Positions 59,510-64,000 of a stretch of DNA of 64,000 bases are shown in pieces. Numbering within the stretch: position 1 is the stretch's first letter; the number at the start of each line of letters is the position of its first letter. The notes beneath the pieces were generated by a model that was not told the origin of the DNA, did no database searches, and saw nothing but the letters and a program-made list of their open reading frames with translations. The translations under genes and the position numbers were made by a program. This stretch comes from Aaosphaeria pasadenensis. Taxonomy: Eukaryota > Ascomycota > Dothideomycetes > Pleosporales. Location: contig JAKLMB010000024.1 in the NCBI GenBank assembly GCA_022813625.1, positions 1-64,000 on the forward strand, read 5' to 3'.

Positions 59510-61239
59510 CTTGAAGACGAACGATTGCAATTGGAGCCGTGGATTGCGATGCGAAGCGATTTACCAAGTTGCGTCAAAATGCAGCGGAACCAAAGCTTAT
59601 AGATTGGTTAAACGTATTGTGTACACCCCGTACGACACGAGGTGTTATGCAGAACGTGGCTGATAGAGCGAGCTGAAGGAAAGTCCCCCTCCTCGTGATG
59701 GTGTGTAGTAAGGTATCCCTTTTCGTCCCAGTCCGGATAGGGTATGCACTCCGAGTGATAAACCCAAGAGGTCCCCTGGTCGTTATTCCGAGAAGAGAAT
59801 ATGGTACTTTGTTGTCTCAGCCTTATTATGTATATACTGGTCGCTTGCGATTGGGACGTTGGTGTCGAATGAAATGAACGGTTCCGAGGCCTTGGTCTCT
59901 GTAAGCGACTTAGTTTCTTACTCGCAGGTGCGTAGTGGATACAACGTAGTAACGTACGTATGTACTCCGTATGTACACTGCTGCCGTGCCGTGGTTACTG
60001 TAGATGGGATGAGGCCTTTTATTGTGAGCGGGTCGGACGATGGAAAAATTGAGAATCTCCAGGCAGGCGTCGTTCAATGATGTTATACATGTATATCTCT
60101 TTCCACTAGTACCCGACTTGATTGTTACTGCTTATTATTTCACAGTCGTCATTCCGTTCGCAACCATATCCCAAAGTGGATGGACTTGTTCTCCCGTGTA
60201 CCCTTGCAGTACCTTTGTGTGTCTGGCTCGGCTGCTGTATTCCGGTCCTTGGATGAAAGGGATATTGCGGGGAAGATTGGCACTTTGAATCCCACGTGGC
60301 GTTGGCCGTGAGAAGTCACAAGCAGACAATTGAGTTGTGTGTGATTGGAAGTGAGGAAGTAGAGAGCTCGGAGGTAATTGCTGGGCAGCCAGTAGTAGAA
60401 GAACTAATGACTGTCAAATGTTGCCTCGGTCAACCATCAAATTCTAATCAACTTCAAAATCCAATCTTGGACGGGGCAACTGTCGACTCCGTGCCCGCCT
60501 AATGTATCCCAATCCCATCCCATATCCCTTCCTTACCATCCTATCCCATCCCATCTCGTCCATCCCCAATCCGGCCCATCGTATCTACCCCTCGAGCCCA
60601 CATTTCGCCCTTCGGCGTCGCCGTTGATCGATGCGCGGCCAGTTATAAATTGAGTATCCGTCGCCTCTCATTGGATACCTTCGAGTCTCTTCCCTGCGAC
60701 AACTCGCATATCAATGATCCGCCGTAACTCGTACGTTTCTTACGCCCGCATCGCTGTTTTATTTTGAGACCGAGCGATTGGACTTTCTCCGACCGGCATC
60801 AGTAGCTGTGTGATGTAGAGATCGGAGCTTTGGGTTCGCCCGCGCGACCGCCGATGAAAACACCGAGAATTGATGGGGTAACTATGCGCTAGGTATGTAC
60901 TGACAGCACTACTGTACTGTATCATAATGTACATAAATGTAGTTCTTTTATGTGTAACCTCCGGGAAGTAGTTATATGAAATATACTATACTCGTAGAAG
61001 TAATACGATGCTCACCGGTGCATGCAAGTCATAACCTGAGGATCCTTCAGCTGATGAAGCATCACTATGTTGTCAAACACAACGACCATCATGACTCTTG
61101 TACACATACTTACACAGTACACAAGCACATAAATCACACCCCGGAAGACAAGGACGCAAAGATCCAATCTTGAAATAGTAGATTTCCATTTACGGACCTA
61201 TTCATCTAACCACCAACCGGACATCCCGATGCCTCGTAA
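59510..61239. other. Intergenic region, no gene seen
   Basis: About 1.7 kb. It contains the promoter of the P450 gene (at the left end) and the 3' end of the UstYa-like gene (at the right). A C/T-rich block (60500-60610) looks promoter-like. No supported coding frame, including no repeat-type RiPP precursor. Confidence 0.55.
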
Positions 61240-62304
61240 TCATATCCACTTATCTTGATCAATCGCCTCCCTATTCAAATACTCAAGCACTTCCCCATAA
61301 TCCTTACAAACATGCTTCGCATCCCAGCCATCACTACCACCGAGATCCTCGCCGCTCTCTCCGAGCGGGAAGGTCGTAGCGGCGCCCTCGAGCGCGACGT
61401 CCCCCGTACACATGATCGCTTGGCGGATGTACTCGAAGCAGTGGGTGACGTGCCAGGGATACTCGATGCGAGAGGGGTCTCGCGTCACGTTGAGCGTGGT
61501 GTACGCGTCAATGATAGTGTGCAGACAGTGCAGCTGGTGCGTCATGGAGGTCGTGAAGACGGCTTGGTCGGGGTAGTCGTGGATGGGGGAGGGGAGGTTG
61601 TCGTGGTTTTTGGTGTTGTTGATCCGGACGTAGCCTAGAGCTTCTGTTTGGAGAGAAGAATGGTATGTTAGTGGATTTCTTCTTCTTCATCTTTTTTCGG
61701 TATCTCGATGTGTTCATTTGAGAGGGAGTGGATGGACGTACTGGGAACAATATCGAGCCATGCCTGCTGCGTCTCCGAGCTCCAGAACTCCGATGCGTTC
61801 TCTGGCACGAATATCGGATCCGGCTTGAATGTCTTGATCTGCTGGGAGACTGTTCGAAAAACTCAGTAACCATTCATGCCTTCTCTTCCTTTCCCCTCAG
61901 TCATGGGATAACTTACACTTCGGTGCAAACCCGGTCACATCCCCCGCGAACTCATATCTATGCGTCCGTCTATGCGACCACCTCTTCTCGAGTAGAAGCC
62001 CAACAATGATGAGCAGAAGTGCTGTGTCGACCACCCATCGGTACTTTTGAATCTTCGCCCAAACACTCCCTCTTCTCCTTCTCCATTCCCGGCTCTTTTT
62101 TGACGGGCAGTTGAGTCGAGAGTCCGATCCGGCTTCTTCCTCGTTGTCTCCCCATTCCTCATCAACTTCAGTGCTACTCGACTCGGAATGGTTATCGTCC
62201 TGGTCGTGGTTGTGTGTATTCCTGAGAGCGTCGTACCGCCCACTGTCGACCAATTTGTCGTCCAGGTGGCCTGGCATTGTTAAGTCGTGCGTTGAGCGAA
62301 ACAT
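61240..62304 (-). CDS. UstYa-like oxidase (DUF3328)
   Basis: Exons 62304-61917, 61849-61742 and 61643-61240 (introns 67 and 98 bp), 299 residues. An acidic cytosolic N-terminus with a basic Arg cluster is followed by one membrane anchor (about residues 90-108, WVVDTALLLIIVGLLL), then the UstYa region with FVPENASEFWSS and both HxxHC motifs, H201-C205 and H230-C234, plus EYIRQAIMC. Proteins of this family act in fungal cyclopeptide (dikaritin-type RiPP) and mycotoxin pathways, where they oxidise or cyclise the peptide; other members have other chemistry. No precursor peptide gene is evident nearby, so the pathway is unknown. The start ATG could be 10 residues later (MPGHLDD). Confidence 0.9.
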
Positions 62305-63429
62305 GTTTTAAATCCAGTCTCCAACGGGAGAAAATTATTTTCCAGAACCAGCGGAAGAGAAAAAAATGAGGTCGTGTATTAATTAAATCGCGTTGTTGTA
62401 TCGTGTATATTATGTCGTCCCGACGACTCTTTACTAAAGCACCACCCAAGCTCTTTTTATCAACGTGGAAGAAAATGTAGGGTGGAAAACCACATTGCTG
62501 GCAAGAAACATCGGGAGGATGGTGTCCTCATTATCATCGATGTTGGTGTCCCGTGGCGTGGCGTATAGCCAGATGTTGTGTGTAGAATCCTAAAACGTAT
62601 CCTGTAACGCCAAGTGCGGCATTGGGGGCTTCATGACGCTTGGTCGGACTTTTTTGCACTTTCCCAATCGCTGTTTTATTGAGTCGGGAGCAGAGCCAAG
62701 GGATACTTTGCGACGCCTTGGGGCGATCGGGATAATACTTTGTCGTTGTTGTTTCTTGAATGTATTGTTGTGGCGAGTTGATGGGTCGATCGTAGCTCAA
62801 CCTGAACCATGGATGTAGACAATCTACGTCGCTGTATGCGCCCCATCCATTCCCAAACTTGACCTTGCTCACACCATCTACAGCCAAGAGACAATGTTCC
62901 TCATAATTTCTTAACAGAAGCAATCTATAAGAAAAAGTACATCCGTCGTACAGAGCAAGCCAACGGACAATTCGCTGTTGGGGAACCTTAAATTCCCCGG
63001 GGTTCGTGCTTCGTCGATCGTGGAGGACCCCTGAAACATCCGACCGAGTCAGACGGATCTCTCATGAAGACTCAGGAAGGTCGAATGATGATTGCTTTCT
63101 GACAATTAAATTCACCGGGGAACGAAACAAGAGAGTATTGTGGTTGTTGCTGCGTTTCGATCATAGTACTTCTGGAATCGAGTCTTACATTTTGCCTGGT
63201 CACTTGCATCCAGGTCGTATAGTGACTTTGAGCATAGCTTTAAGCCCGTGAATTTTGCATCACACAAGATCAAATTAAATTCAAAAGACCTCATTGGAAA
63301 TTTCGTTAGTGATTAACGTGAATTTCACAATAAAACTGCCTCGATAGCAACGTCTGTCATCCTCGGATCATTCAACATTACATCCATGTGCCATGGACCG
63401 CTAGAACCCTATTCTGAGCAGCACTAGTC
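62305..63429. other. Intergenic region, no gene seen
   Basis: About 1.1 kb between the start of the UstYa-like gene and the 3' end of the edge gene. No coding signal. Confidence 0.6.
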
Positions 63430-64000
63430 TCAATCCTCCTCTTCAATGATAGCGGCCTGTATGCTCGGAGGAGTCAATTTCGAGGTATTCGCTCGTTGAG
63501 CCAAGGGTAGCGGTTCGGAAAACTCGATACTCGAGGGGAGATTACTTCTTGAGGCTGGTATAGCATGATGTTTCTTCATCTGCATTCGTTTCTTCGCTAG
63601 TGCCACAGAATCTCTGTGCATAAAGAGCTCCGGAGAGACGCCTCCAGCATTGAATACTCTCAAGCGAGCAAGTGCCATAGAGTCACGGTGGCCGCGGAAC
63701 TTGATTTCGGAATCCTCCATGTTTGATAATCGACGGTCGGTTAGAGGGTGTTCTGCATCACTTCCTATGCCTAGAGGAAAGGTCATCTTGTCGTATGCTC
63801 CTACTTTGCTTGCTACGTTTGATTGAGACTGGTCATGCTGTGCTCTAGATGTTGGCTCGTCGTCAGACTCTGAGCTGGATCCCGTTGCTCTCGTGGAACT
63901 GTTCCTGGACGGCCGCATACTGGGTGGATGTGAGTTGTGTCGTGAGACATCCTTGCTCGTTGTCGTGCTGTTTGGAGGTACTGGGAGAGATATTGTGCGC
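63430..64000 (-). CDS. C-terminal part of an unknown protein, running off the right edge
   Basis: The frame is open from the window edge to a stop at 63430, so this is the last exon or part of it. There is an internal ATG at 63918, but the frame continues upstream of it (ISLPVPPNSTTTSKD) with no stop. The sequence is Ser/Thr- and Pro-rich. It has two related basic motifs, GHRDSMALARLRVF and MHRDSVALAKKRMQM, 24 residues apart, and an acidic end (IIEEED). I do not recognise the family. The low-complexity character suggests a cytoplasmic tail or disordered region of a larger protein. Confidence 0.6.
   Translation of the reverse strand, partial: RTISLPVPPNSTTTSKDVSRHNSHPPSMRPSRNSSTRATGSSSESDDEPTSRAQHDQSQSNVASKVGAYDKMTFPLGIGSDAEHPLTDRRLSNMEDSEIKFRGHRDSMALARLRVFNAGGVSPELFMHRDSVALAKKRMQMKKHHAIPASRSNLPSSIEFSEPLPLAQRANTSKLTPPSIQAAIIEEED

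Noticed and set aside
59510..61239. Search for a repeat-type RiPP precursor beside the UstYa-like gene
   Set aside because: No frame with a signal peptide and repeated KR-bounded cores was found.

Overview
The window is nuclear DNA of a filamentous ascomycete (Pezizomycotina). The evidence is protein-coding genes with short GT-AG introns (mostly 48-106 bp), ascomycete-type families (CFEM, HET, UstYa/DUF3328, TRI12-like MFS, CYP52-like P450, DUF7923-type CCCH protein), long CT-rich leaders, and about one gene per 3 kb on both strands. No class or species is assigned. Exon models were assembled by eye from splice sites, reading phase and family motifs. I saw no rRNA, convincing tRNA, CRISPR array, intact transposon or virus.

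Left part (1-20 kb): a prenylated Rab-type GTPase (-), a cytochrome b5/FMN L-lactate dehydrogenase ending in a peroxisome-type AKL (+), a disordered protein (-), the chromatin-remodelling subunit Rsc7 (+), a seven-helix Frizzled-like receptor (+), a membrane protein whose frame is cut by one TAG (-), a coiled-coil/DUF7923/CCCH protein (+), an alkyltransferase-like DNA repair protein (+) and a small acidic protein (+).

Middle (20-40 kb): an HSL-type esterase with a long repeat-bearing insert (+), a mitochondrial ribosomal protein (-), Arp6 of the SWR1 complex (-), a TRI12-type MFS transporter (+), an Ecm33-like single-pass wall protein with a hairpin just after its stop (-), an unrecognised protein with two copies of a Cys/His module (-), and the glucosidase II beta subunit ending in HDEL (+).

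Right part (40-64 kb): a 5.7 kb gene-poor stretch that probably holds the leader of a 1301-residue disordered protein (+), a GPI-type CFEM protein (+), a cyclin-D1-binding-protein-1-like protein (-), a HET-domain protein (+), a CYP52-like P450 (-), a UstYa-like oxidase (-), and the C-terminal end of a gene running off the right edge (-).

Most genes are ordinary single-copy housekeeping or surface genes and do not form one pathway. The most unusual items are the duplicated C-x3-H-x13-C-x2-C protein (34517-36371), the TAG-interrupted membrane protein, the AKL-tailed lactate dehydrogenase, and the UstYa/P450/HET/CFEM stretch at the right, which has an accessory character.
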